Shown here: one piece after another, positions 1 through 9,422 of the stretch | How the letters are laid out: each line of letters begins with the position of its first letter | Position numbering within the stretch: the first letter of the stretch is position 1 | Source: Microcoleus sp. FACHB-672 | GTDB taxonomy: Bacteria; Cyanobacteriota; Cyanobacteriia; Cyanobacteriales; Oscillatoriaceae | Assembly: GCF_014695725.1 (NCBI RefSeq) | Contig: NZ_JACJOU010000015.1 | Location: 1 to 64,000 of the forward strand | Direction of reading: 5' to 3' | Length of the DNA stretch: 64,000 nucleotides | Made by a program: the position numbers and the translations under genes | Notes under the pieces: generated by a model | What the model saw: only the letters and a program-made list of their open reading frames with translations | Database searches by the model: none | What the model was told of the DNA's origin: nothing

Positions 1-3000
1 AGTGCTTGACCAGTGAAAAGCCAGCCGGTCAAACCAGAGCGTTTATTATTGGCGGCGAGGCACTGTTAGGAAAAACCCTGTCCTACTGGCGCACTCAATC
101 CCCACAAACCCGATTAATTAATGAATATGGCCCAACTGAAACCGTTGTGGGATGCTGCATTTATGAAGTGCCTGAAGATGCGGAATTATCGGGAGCCATG
201 CCTATCGGTAATCCGATTGCAAATACGCAACTTTATATTTTAGATAAACATCTCCAAGCCGTGCCGGTTGGTCTTCAAGGTGAACTTTATATCGGAGGAG
301 CAGGACTGGCTCGGGGATATCTCAACCGGCCTGATTTAACGGCTGAAAAATTTATTGCCAATCCCTTCTTTGATACAGGGAAAGACTCGGTTTTCACTTC
401 AAACCGGCTCTACAAGACTGGTGACTTAGCCCGTTATTTACCCGATGGCACTATAGAATATCTTGGTCGCATTGACAATCAAGTTAAACTTCGCGGCTTC
501 CGCATTGAATTAGGCGAAATTGAAGCTGCCCTGAGTCAACATCCAGCCGTGCGAGAAACCGCAGTGATCGTGCGGGAAGATGTTGCCGGTGACAAACGCT
601 TAGTCGCTTACGTTGTCCCTAGCGAAATATCTGACTCCGCACTCACAAAAGAATTGCGCCATTTCCTAGAGGCAACCTTACCTCACTATATGGTGCCTTC
701 AGCCTTTGTAATGCTGGACGTTTTGCCCCTAACAACCAACGGCAAAGTAGATCGCAAAGCACTGCCGGCACCCGACGCATCTACCGCACTTGCAGAAACC
801 TTTGTCGCACCCCGTAGCCCCCTTGAAGCCGCATTAACCGCTATCTGGGCAGACGTGCTGGGACTTCAGCAAGTGGGCACTCAAGACAATTTCTTCGAGT
901 TGGGAGGACACTCTTTATTAGGAATGCAAGTAATCTCCCGTTTGCGTAACAGCTATCAAGTCGAGTTGCCGTTGCGGTCGCTCTTTGAAGCGCCCACGGT
1001 TGCGGAACTCGCGCAAAAGGTAGAAACAGCCGGTGAGCAAGAATTGGCTGCGATCGCCCCTGCCATCACCCCGATTTCCCGCGAGCGCAACCTTCCGCTT
1101 TCCTTTGCCCAAGAACAACTATGGTTTTTCGGGCAACTCGCGCCGGATACCCCGGTTTACAACGAACCAGCCACGATTCGCCTCACCGACTCGATTAATA
1201 TTCCCGCTCTGGAAAATAGTCTTAACGAAATTATCCGCCGGCACGAAGCACTGCGAACCACGTTTGCAGAAGTTAATGGTCAACCCGTGCAAGTTGTCCA
1301 TCCAACGCTCACGCTCACCCTGCCGGTGGTAAATCTTCAAGAATTGCCAGAGTCAGAACGAGAAGCAGAAGCCCTACGCCTTGCCACAGAAGAAGCGCGG
1401 CGTCCTTTCGACTTGGAAGCCGGCCCCTTAATCCAGGCCATTCTTATCCAGCTAGATGAGTTAGATTGCCGGTTATTTCTAACTCTGCACCACATTATCC
1501 ATGACGGCGTTTCTAACTACAGCGTGCTTGCGCCAGAACTCGCCGCCTTGTATGAAGCCTTCTGCGCCGGCAACCCCTCGCCTCTGCCAGAATTGCCGGT
1601 ACAATATCCAGACTTCGCCCACTGGGAACGGCAATGGCTGCAAGCGTCCGTTTTAGCGCCACAATTAGATTATTGGCACCAACAACTGGCCAACCTGCCG
1701 GTGTTACAACTGCCCACGGATCGCCCCCGTCCCGCAGTTCAAACCTTCCGGGGTGCCAGACAATGTGTATCCCTCTCGAAATCCTTAACAGAGGAACTGA
1801 AAGCCCTCTCGCGCCGGCAAGGTGTCACTTTATACATGACTCTGTTGGCAGCTTTTAAAACCTTGCTGCACCGTTATGCCGGCCAAGATGAGATTGTCAT
1901 TGGCACTGTCACCTCAAACCGTAGCCGGCCTGAAATTGAAGGACTGATCGGGTATTTCCTCAACACCCTCGTATTGCGAACCGACTGCTCAGGCAACCCC
2001 AGTTTCCAGCAGTTACTCGAACGCGTGCGCGAAGTGACGTTAGGCGCTTACGCCCACTCAGATGTACCTTTTGAGCAACTGGTGCAAGCATTACAGCCAG
2101 AACGAAGCCTCAACCAAAACCCGCTTTTCCAAGTTTCCTTTGTCCTTGAACCGCCAATGCCGGCCCTTGAATCTGGCTGGACATTAAGCCAACTTGATGT
2201 AGAAACCGGCACCGCAAAACTCGATTTAACCCTAGAACTTGACGAAAGACCAGAGGGATTAATCGGTCGTTTTGAATACAGTACAGATTTGTTTGATGAT
2301 GCCACCATCACCCGCATGGCTGAGCATTTTCAAATTTTACTGGAAGGCATTGTTGCTAACCCAGATCAGCAGATTCAAAAATTCCCAATTCTGACAGAAT
2401 CAGAGCGGCAGCAGCTACTCTTTGAGTGGAATTCTACCGATACAAATTACCTGCAAAATGTTTGCATTCACCAACTCTTTGAAGCCCAGGTAGAAAAAAC
2501 ACCTGATGCCGTTGCCGTTGTCATTGAAGGCGAACATTTAACGTATCAAGAACTTAACGCCAAGGCGAACAAAATCGCTCATTATCTGCGTTCCCTAGGA
2601 ATTGTTCCAGATACCTTGGTAAGTATCTGCGCTGAGCGATCCTTAGAAATGATGGCCGGCATCTTGGGAATTCTCAAAGCCGGTGCTGCTTATGTGCCAT
2701 TAGATCCGGCGTATCCCCAAGATCGCCTTAGTTTCATGCTTGAGGATACCCAAGCGCCGGTGCTGCTAACTCAAAGCCGGCTTGTTGAAAAACTGCCTCA
2801 ACACAACGCCCAAGTTATCTGCCTCGATGCAGACTGGGAAACGATTTCCCAACATAGTGACTGCAACCCCAACGCTGCGGTAAGCGCAGAAAGTCTTGCC
2901 TATACAATCTACACATCAGGTTCCACCGGCAAACCCAAGGGCGTACCCATCACCCATCAAAACTTAGTTCATTCTACGTTTGCACGCACTGCCTATTACA

Positions 3001-6000
3001 AAGAACCAGTCAAGGGTTATTTACTGCTGTCGCCCTTTGCCTTCGACAGTTCAGTTGCCGGCATCTTCTGGACACTCTGCCAAGGTGGAAGTCTTGTTTT
3101 ACCCCAAGATGGCACTCAAGCAGATGTGCTACAGCTCATTGAGTTAATTGAGCAAAATCAAGTTTCTCACTGGTTAAGCCTTCCATCTCTGTACGGATTG
3201 CTTTTATCCATTGCAAAACCCCAACAACTCGGTTCTCTACGCACCGTGATTGTTGCCGGCGAAGCGTGTCAAAAAGATTTAATTGAACGTCATCGGCAAC
3301 GGCTACCTCACGCCTCTTTATTTAACGAATACGGGCCGACAGAAGGAACAGTTTGGAGTACCGTTTATGACTGTGGTGATCTGGGAGAAAATACCCTCGT
3401 TCCCATTGGTAAACCGATTTCAAATATGCAAGTTTACCTGCTCGATTCTCACTTGCAACCCGTGCCGGTGGGAGTGGCTGGAGAGTTGCATATTGGCGGT
3501 GCCGGTTTAGCACTTGGATACTTAAACCGGCCTGATTTAACGGCAGAGAAATTTATTGCCAATTTATTTAGCCAAGATGCCAATAGTCGGCTATATAAAA
3601 CTGGCGATTTAGCCCGTTATTTAGCAGATGGAAACATCGAATATCTGGGAAGAATTGACCATCAAGTAAAAATTCGCGGCTTCCGCATCGAAATGGGTGA
3701 AATTGAAGCCTTACTCAATTCTCATCCCTCTGTGCAAGAAACCGCAGTCATCGCACGAGAAGACGTACCGGGCGATCAGCGCTTAGTCGCTTATATCGCC
3801 CCCAGCGCAACGGCTAGTTCAGAAATCATTAAAGAATTGCGTCGTTTCTTAAAAGAAAGACTGCCGGCTTATATGGTGCCTTCTGCCTTCGTGTTGCTGG
3901 AAGCTTTGCCACTTACACCGAATGGAAAATTAGATCGCAAAGCATTGCCGGCACCGAATCACCAGAAAGCTGAACGGGAAGAAATTTTTGTTGCGCCTCG
4001 CAATCCCGTTGAAAAAATACTGGCTGACATCTTAGCCCAACTTTTAGGACTTCAAGAAATTGGCATTCACGATAACTTCTTTGAGTTAGGCGGACATTCT
4101 CTGCTAGCGATTCAATTCATCTCCCGACTAAGCGACGCATTCGGAATTAAAATTCCCTTACGCTGCTTATTTGAAAACCCGACTGTGGAAGGAATCGCAG
4201 TTGCAATCACAGAAAATCCACAATACAGCGAAATTTTCGGGAATTTGCAAATCGTAGAAACTCAAATCCCCAAATCTTTAAATACTGGACTCAAACTCCG
4301 CCCAGAAAACATTTCTGCGCGAGGTGAAACGGATTTTCTACCCCTATCTTTTGCCCAAGAACGACTGTGGTTTCTGGAGAAATTAAGACCGGCAACAGCG
4401 TTTTACAATATCGCTACTACCATAAAAATGGCAGGCCGGCTCAACCCAAACGTCTTAGAACAAAGTCTTAACGAGATCCTTCGGCGTCATGAAGCCTTGC
4501 GGAGTAGTTTTACAACCGTCGATGGACAGCCGGTGCAAGCCGTCGCCGCAACTGTTCACTTAAAACTTCCCATTTTCGACTTGCGGAGTTTAAGTGAGAC
4601 TAAGCGAGAAGCCGAAACTGAGCGATTAACCGTAGAGGAGGCCCAGCGTCCCTTTGACCTCGCGCAAGCACCGTTAGTCCGGGCAACGCTTTTGCAATTG
4701 AGCGATACAGAACACATCCTGCTGCTGACAGTGCATCACATTGTCTCCGATGGTTGGTCAATGGGGTTACTGCATCGGGAAATGTTGGCAATTTATCAGT
4801 CTTTGATGGCGGGAGAACCTTCTCCCCTGGCTGAGGTGCCGGTTCAGTATCCCGACTTTGCAGTTTGGCACCGGCAGTGGTTGCAAACTCAAGAAGCCGG
4901 TAAAGCATCGCCCCTCGAAACCCAGTTATCTTACTGGAAACAACAACTCCAGGGCGCACCCTCCGCGCTGGAAATGCCCACGGATCGACCACGTCCGCCG
5001 ATTCAGACGTTCCGAGGCGCGACACACCCAGTTGTGCTACCCAAGCCTCTAATTGAAGCGCTGAATCGTTTAAGCCGGCAAACAGGCGCGTCCCTTTACA
5101 TGACCCTCCTAGCAGCGTTCAACACCTTGCTGCACCGTTATACAGCCCAGGAGGACATTGTCCTCGGCACCGTCACGGCTAACCGCAATTGGTCTGAAAT
5201 TGAGAACCTGATTGGGTTCTTTGTCAATACCCTGCTAGTTCGCACGGATCTTTCAGGAAATGTCTCTTTCCGGGAGTTGCTAGAGCGGGTGCGGGAGGTG
5301 GCGTTCGGTGCTTACGCTCACCAAGATTTACCGTTTGAAAAATTAGTGAACGAGCTTCACCCGAACCGTGATTTAAGCCAAAATCCCTTATTTCAAGTCA
5401 TGTTTGTTTTCCAGAAGGATGGGCTGGAAACGTTAGAAATTCCCGGTTTAACTCTAAATTTCTCAAATGTACATTGCGGGACGGCGAAGTTTGATTTAAC
5501 GCTGCAACTTCAAGAAACATCCAGCGGCGTGAGTGGCTGGTTTGAGTACAGCACAGATTTATTTGATGCCGGCACCATTGAGCGCATGGCTAAGCATTTC
5601 CAAACCTTACTGGAAGGCATCGTTACTAACCCAGAACAGCGTCTTTCTGAACTGCCAATTCTGACCCCAGATGAACGGCACCAAATGCTCTTTGAGTGGA
5701 ATGATGTTTACACAGATTACCCCCACGATGCCTCGATCCAAGCGTTATTTGAAGCGCAGGTAGAACTAGCACCTGATGCCGTAGCCTTAATCTTTGACAC
5801 AGAACAGCTAACCTACCGGCAATTAAATGCCAAAGCTAACCAGGTGGCACACTACTTGCGTTCGCTGGGTGTTGGCCCGGATGTGTTGGTGAGCTTGTGT
5901 ATGGAACGTTCCCTTGAGATGATCATCGGAATCTTGGGAATTCTCAAAGCCGGCGGCGCTTATGTCCCCCTCGATCCCGCCTATCCCCACGAGCGTCTTA

Positions 6001-8411
6001 GCTATATGCTAGAGGACACTCAAGCGCCGGTGTTGCTTGCTCAAGAGCGGTTGGCTAAGACTTTGCCGGCACACAAAGCACACACCGTCTGCATCGATAC
6101 AGACTGGGAAGCCATCGCCCGTGAAAGTGAGGAAAATCCGCCGGTTGAAATTTCTTCACTTCACCTGGCCTATATAATGTACACCTCCGGCTCCACCGGC
6201 AAGCCAAAGGGTGTTTGCATTCCCCATCAAGGCGTAGTGCGGTTAGTCAGAAATACCGACTATGCCGACTTTAGTTCCGAAGAAGTCTTCCTGCACCAGT
6301 CATCAAGTGCCTTCGACCCCTCCACCTTGGAGATTTGGGGCAGTTTGCTCAATGGTGGCCGGCTGGTGATTGGCCCGCCTCACACCCCGTCTCTGGAAGA
6401 GTTAGGACAGGTGATTAAACAACACCAAGTTAGCACCCTGTTTCTCACAACCGGCCTGCTCCATGTGATGATTGATGAGCGGCTTGAGGATTTAAAAGGT
6501 GTACGTCAACTGTTAACCGGCGGAGATGTTTTCTCTGTCGCCCACGCTCAAAAGGTTGTGGAAACCCTCAAAGGATGCCGGATGATTAACGGCTACGGGC
6601 CAACCGAAAACTCAACCTATTCCTCTTGCTACACCGTCCCAGACGTTGATCAGATTGGAAATTCGGTTTCCATCGGGCGTCCGATTGCTAACAGTCCGAC
6701 TTATATTTTGGATCGCCATTTAAACCCCGTTCCCATCGGTGTCTGGGGTGAACTGTATGTCGGAGGTCCCGGCTTAGCGCGAGGCTATTGGAACCGGCCA
6801 GAATTGACGGCTGAACGGTTTATTCCCAACCCCTTCTTTAAAAAAGAGGGAGACTATGTAGACCGGCTCTACAAAACTGGCGACCTCGTCCGATACTTAC
6901 CGGATGGAAATATCGAGTTCCTGGGACGTATCGACAATCAAGTTAAAATTCGCGGTTTCCGCATTGAATTGGGCGAAATTGAAACCGCTCTCAACCAGCA
7001 TCCATCTGTACGCGAAACCATTGTGCTTGCCCACAAAGATGCAGCCGGTGACAAACGCTTAGTTGCCTATATCGCTCTTGAAGAAGGCGATGGGCCATCT
7101 CTCAATCTCACTTCTAACTCTTTACCCAACTCCCAACTGGGCACTCAAGACTCAGCACTCATTACAGACTTGCGTGGCTTCTTAAAAGAACAGCTGCCGG
7201 CATACATGATGCCCTCTGCCTTCGTGCTACTGGAAGCGTTTCCCCTAACTCCCAACGGAAAAATTGATCGCAGAGCATTGCCGGCACCTGAGTTTGATCG
7301 CTCCCAAGAGCAAGAAGCTTTTGCCGCACCCCGCGACACCTTAGAACTCCAGCTAACGCAAATTTGGGAGACTGTGTTAGGCATCGATTCTATCAGTATT
7401 CAAGACAATTTCTTTGATCTCGGAGGGCATTCGTTACTCGCTGTGCGCTTGTTAGATCGTGTGGAAAAGGTATTTGGCAAAACGCTTCCCCTGCCTACTC
7501 TATTCAGCGCCCCAACTGTTGAACAATTGGCAAATATTATCCGCGCTTCTGGGGTTGATTCTTCCGAAGAAGCGCTCGTGCCGCTGCGTTTAGGTAAAGA
7601 TAAGCCGCCTCTATTCTGTATTTACGGAATCTTGCTTTATCACGCCTTAGCACGCAATTTGGCGGACGATCAGCCGGTTTATGGAGTCTACCTGCAAGCC
7701 GAAGTAGATATCCTGAAAGCGGATAACCCTGAAAAACAGATATCCTCAATCAGTGTTACTTCCCTGGCGATTCAGTATCTCAAAGAAATCCGAAAACAGC
7801 AGCCGGTTGGCCCTTACTATCTAGCCGGTGAATCTTTCGGAGGCTTAGTCGCTTACGAGATCGCTCAGCAATTGCGTGCAGAAGGTGAACAAGTCGCTTT
7901 ACTTGCCTTATTTGATTCTTTTGCGCCGGGAAGTCAGAAAAAACCGCCCTTGCCGGTGCGAGTGACGCTTCATGTGCAAAACTTTTTCCGCCAAGGCTTT
8001 GCCTATGCTTTGGACAAAGTAAAGCGTCGGCTGAAATTTACCAAAAAGCAATTACTCAGACTGACTAGCCGGAGGTACGGGAAATTAGAGTCTAGCAGCG
8101 AGGGTTCTTTACCCAACACCCGCACGGATGCCGTTATCCGCGATCTGCGTGAACTCGTTCTTGAGAAGGCATCTGAAAATTATGCCCCCCAGCCTTACCC
8201 AGGCAAAATCACGTTATTCCGGGCGATGGATCGAAATGAGTTTGAGGCAACTTACACTGATCCTCAATTAGGTTGGGGTGAGTTTGCTGCCGGCGAGTTA
8301 GAAATTCACGATATTCCGGGCGATCACATCGGCATCCTTCAAGAGCCGAATGTAAAGGTTCTGGCAGAAAAGTTGAGTGTTTACTTACAAAAGCCAAATC
8401 CAATGAATTGA
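1..8411 (+). CDS. Nonribosomal peptide synthetase, (A)-PCP-C-A-PCP-C-A-PCP-TE, 5' end outside window
   Basis: Multimodular NRPS that adds at least two residues after the truncated first module and releases the product by a C-terminal thioesterase. Residues are counted from the TTG at base 6, but the frame is open to the left edge, so the true start lies outside. Order seen: end of an A domain (NEYGPTET at 39-46, YKTGDLARYL at 136, NGKVDRKAL near 245); PCP with FELGGHS (Ser303); C domain 363-800 with HHIIHDG at 495; A domain with YTSGSTGKPKG near 969; PCP near 1365; C with HHIVSDG near 1577; A with YTSGSTGKPKG near 2059; PCP near 2475; TE with GESFGG near 2610. No epimerase, methyltransferase or cyclase domain is visible. 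Pocket residues read by eye: first A (half only) I-G-E-V-G, recalling Asn-type codes; second D-S-A-S-I-A-E-V-W; third D-P-L-F-L-G-G-T-Y. Substrates are not assigned. A terminator follows the stop codon. Confidence 0.97.
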   Translation, partial: CLTSEKPAGQTRAFIIGGEALLGKTLSYWRTQSPQTRLINEYGPTETVVGCCIYEVPEDAELSGAMPIGNPIANTQLYILDKHLQAVPVGLQGELYIGGAGLARGYLNRPDLTAEKFIANPFFDTGKDSVFTSNRLYKTGDLARYLPDGTIEYLGRIDNQVKLRGFRIELGEIEAALSQHPAVRETAVIVREDVAGDKRLVAYVVPSEISDSALTKELRHFLEATLPHYMVPSAFVMLDVLPLTTNGKVDRKALPAPDASTALAETFVAPRSPLEAALTAIWADVLGLQQVGTQDNFFELGGHSLLGMQVISRLRNSYQVELPLRSLFEAPTVAELAQKVETAGEQELAAIAPAITPISRERNLPLSFAQEQLWFFGQLAPDTPVYNEPATIRLTDSINIPALENSLNEIIRRHEALRTTFAEVNGQPVQVVHPTLTLTLPVVNLQELPESEREAEALRLATEEARRPFDLEAGPLIQAILIQLDELDCRLFLTLHHIIHDGVSNYSVLAPELAALYEAFCAGNPSPLPELPVQYPDFAHWERQWLQASVLAPQLDYWHQQLANLPVLQLPTDRPRPAVQTFRGARQCVSLSKSLTEELKALSRRQGVTLYMTLLAAFKTLLHRYAGQDEIVIGTVTSNRSRPEIEGLIGYFLNTLVLRTDCSGNPSFQQLLERVREVTLGAYAHSDVPFEQLVQALQPERSLNQNPLFQVSFVLEPPMPALESGWTLSQLDVETGTAKLDLTLELDERPEGLIGRFEYSTDLFDDATITRMAEHFQILLEGIVANPDQQIQKFPILTESERQQLLFEWNSTDTNYLQNVCIHQLFEAQVEKTPDAVAVVIEGEHLTYQELNAKANKIAHYLRSLGIVPDTLVSICAERSLEMMAGILGILKAGAAYVPLDPAYPQDRLSFMLEDTQAPVLLTQSRLVEKLPQHNAQVICLDADWETISQHSDCNPNAAVSAESLAYTIYTSGSTGKPKGVPITHQNLVHSTFARTAYYKEPVKGYLLLSPFAFDSSVAGIFWTLCQGGSLVLPQDGTQADVLQLIELIEQNQVSHWLSLPSLYGLLLSIAKPQQLGSLRTVIVAGEACQKDLIERHRQRLPHASLFNEYGPTEGTVWSTVYDCGDLGENTLVPIGKPISNMQVYLLDSHLQPVPVGVAGELHIGGAGLALGYLNRPDLTAEKFIANLFSQDANSRLYKTGDLARYLADGNIEYLGRIDHQVKIRGFRIEMGEIEALLNSHPSVQETAVIAREDVPGDQRLVAYIAPSATASSEIIKELRRFLKERLPAYMVPSAFVLLEALPLTPNGKLDRKALPAPNHQKAEREEIFVAPRNPVEKILADILAQLLGLQEIGIHDNFFELGGHSLLAIQFISRLSDAFGIKIPLRCLFENPTVEGIAVAITENPQYSEIFGNLQIVETQIPKSLNTGLKLRPENISARGETDFLPLSFAQERLWFLEKLRPATAFYNIATTIKMAGRLNPNVLEQSLNEILRRHEALRSSFTTVDGQPVQAVAATVHLKLPIFDLRSLSETKREAETERLTVEEAQRPFDLAQAPLVRATLLQLSDTEHILLLTVHHIVSDGWSMGLLHREMLAIYQSLMAGEPSPLAEVPVQYPDFAVWHRQWLQTQEAGKASPLETQLSYWKQQLQGAPSALEMPTDRPRPPIQTFRGATHPVVLPKPLIEALNRLSRQTGASLYMTLLAAFNTLLHRYTAQEDIVLGTVTANRNWSEIENLIGFFVNTLLVRTDLSGNVSFRELLERVREVAFGAYAHQDLPFEKLVNELHPNRDLSQNPLFQVMFVFQKDGLETLEIPGLTLNFSNVHCGTAKFDLTLQLQETSSGVSGWFEYSTDLFDAGTIERMAKHFQTLLEGIVTNPEQRLSELPILTPDERHQMLFEWNDVYTDYPHDASIQALFEAQVELAPDAVALIFDTEQLTYRQLNAKANQVAHYLRSLGVGPDVLVSLCMERSLEMIIGILGILKAGGAYVPLDPAYPHERLSYMLEDTQAPVLLAQERLAKTLPAHKAHTVCIDTDWEAIARESEENPPVEISSLHLAYIMYTSGSTGKPKGVCIPHQGVVRLVRNTDYADFSSEEVFLHQSSSAFDPSTLEIWGSLLNGGRLVIGPPHTPSLEELGQVIKQHQVSTLFLTTGLLHVMIDERLEDLKGVRQLLTGGDVFSVAHAQKVVETLKGCRMINGYGPTENSTYSSCYTVPDVDQIGNSVSIGRPIANSPTYILDRHLNPVPIGVWGELYVGGPGLARGYWNRPELTAERFIPNPFFKKEGDYVDRLYKTGDLVRYLPDGNIEFLGRIDNQVKIRGFRIELGEIETALNQHPSVRETIVLAHKDAAGDKRLVAYIALEEGDGPSLNLTSNSLPNSQLGTQDSALITDLRGFLKEQLPAYMMPSAFVLLEAFPLTPNGKIDRRALPAPEFDRSQEQEAFAAPRDTLELQLTQIWETVLGIDSISIQDNFFDLGGHSLLAVRLLDRVEKVFGKTLPLPTLFSAPTVEQLANIIRASGVDSSEEALVPLRLGKDKPPLFCIYGILLYHALARNLADDQPVYGVYLQAEVDILKADNPEKQISSISVTSLAIQYLKEIRKQQPVGPYYLAGESFGGLVAYEIAQQLRAEGEQVALLALFDSFAPGSQKKPPLPVRVTLHVQNFFRQGFAYALDKVKRRLKFTKKQLLRLTSRRYGKLESSSEGSLPNTRTDAVIRDLRELVLEKASENYAPQPYPGKITLFRAMDRNEFEATYTDPQLGWGEFAAGELEIHDIPGDHIGILQEPNVKVLAEKLSVYLQKPNPMN

Positions 8412-8431
8412 GCCGGCTCCCTAATTCCCAT

Positions 8432-8468
8432 AAGACTGCACTGACATAACGCGGTGCAGTCTTTTTTT
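8432..8468 (+). terminator. Rho-independent terminator after the first NRPS
   Basis: A perfect 10-bp stem AAGACTGCAC / GTGCAGTCTT closes a 12-nt loop and runs directly into seven T residues, 20 bases after the NRPS stop codon. It marks the 3' end of that transcript, so the FkbH gene 1 kb further on probably has its own promoter. Confidence 0.9.
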
Positions 8469-9422
8469 ATCGGCTATGGTTTCGCGTAATTCCCACGCTG
8501 CCGGCTTAATATCGTGTCGCTTAGCGTACCCTGAATCAAACCCGATTTCTTCCCAGGGTACGCGAGTCAGGCACCTGAATGAGCTTTACAATTTGCAAGC
8601 CGGCACTCCTATGAGGGGGATCAAGGCGATGACTCGCTGTTCTATTTTGATGAAGTCTAACAACCCATTCAGGTTCAAACCGAAATTTTACTGAGTGGAA
8701 ATACAATTTCTGCTTCCAGATGCTAAAAAATGCTTTATAACCTCACAAATCTCAATAAACATTGAGGTATTCTAACTAAAACTTTGTTGCTGAACGATCA
8801 CAAAACAAAGAATGACTGCCGATTAAAAAGTCTGTGTAAAACCCAAAATTTTTACAGAGAAAGTATTGACTTTCGGCAAAGCTTTTTTAAGTAATTTTCA
8901 CAAGATTTGCAATTTTTAGGACAGTTATTGCTTGGGATGCCGGTGAAAAGCCCTGAAACTACCAAAAAATAATAATAACAACTTCAAGCCATGAATCATT
9001 TATACTGGGGATTAATACAAGGCTTGGTCTTAAAGTACGTGGGTAATACAGAGGCATAAAGCTACTGAGGCTTTTGTCAGGCAAATTATAGAAAATTTTT
9101 ATTTTTCTGCTTTGCCAAATCCACATTCTGCTCTAGTAGAGTCTGGAATAAAAATCCCCAAAGCCTTATGGGGCAATGAATTTAGTCGAGATAGACGCCT
9201 AGAAATTCATTAATATTTAATACAATATATTTAGGGAACCCCAATCTGCAAGGACAGAGAATCTGAGACGCTCCCAAAATAGCCAACCGTCGATTGAGCG
9301 GAATCGTAGAGCAAACTAGGCATTTTTGGATCTTCCTTAAGGAAGATTGCCTCAACAGAAAGATCAGGAATAGGTGGAAAGAGACTCGGAAAAGTTAAGC
9401 AAGCCAGGGAGAGGAAGTTCTG
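8469..9422. other. About 1 kb intergenic region upstream of the FkbH fusion gene
   Basis: No convincing coding sequence on either strand. The left part holds a 10-bp perfect inverted repeat (separate entry). The right part (about 8700-9250) is AT-rich with several poly-A and poly-T runs and is the likely promoter and leader of the next gene. No promoter boxes stood out enough to call. Confidence 0.5.
8524..8563. repeat. Perfect inverted repeat, 10-bp arms
   Basis: GCGTACCCTG is followed after 20 nt by its exact reverse complement CAGGGTACGC. There is no T-tract, so it is not an intrinsic terminator for either strand. It could be an operator or an RNA stem. It lies about 900 bp upstream of the FkbH fusion gene. 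Confidence 0.5.

Noticed and set aside
918-8403. Many open frames on the minus strand and in other plus frames within the NRPS gene
   Set aside because: They are shadows of a gene with clear domain motifs throughout; none has protein features, a ribosome binding site or its own space.
8476-8694. A 72-codon open frame after the NRPS terminator
   Set aside because: No domain or composition typical of a protein and no ribosome binding site; it covers the inverted repeat.
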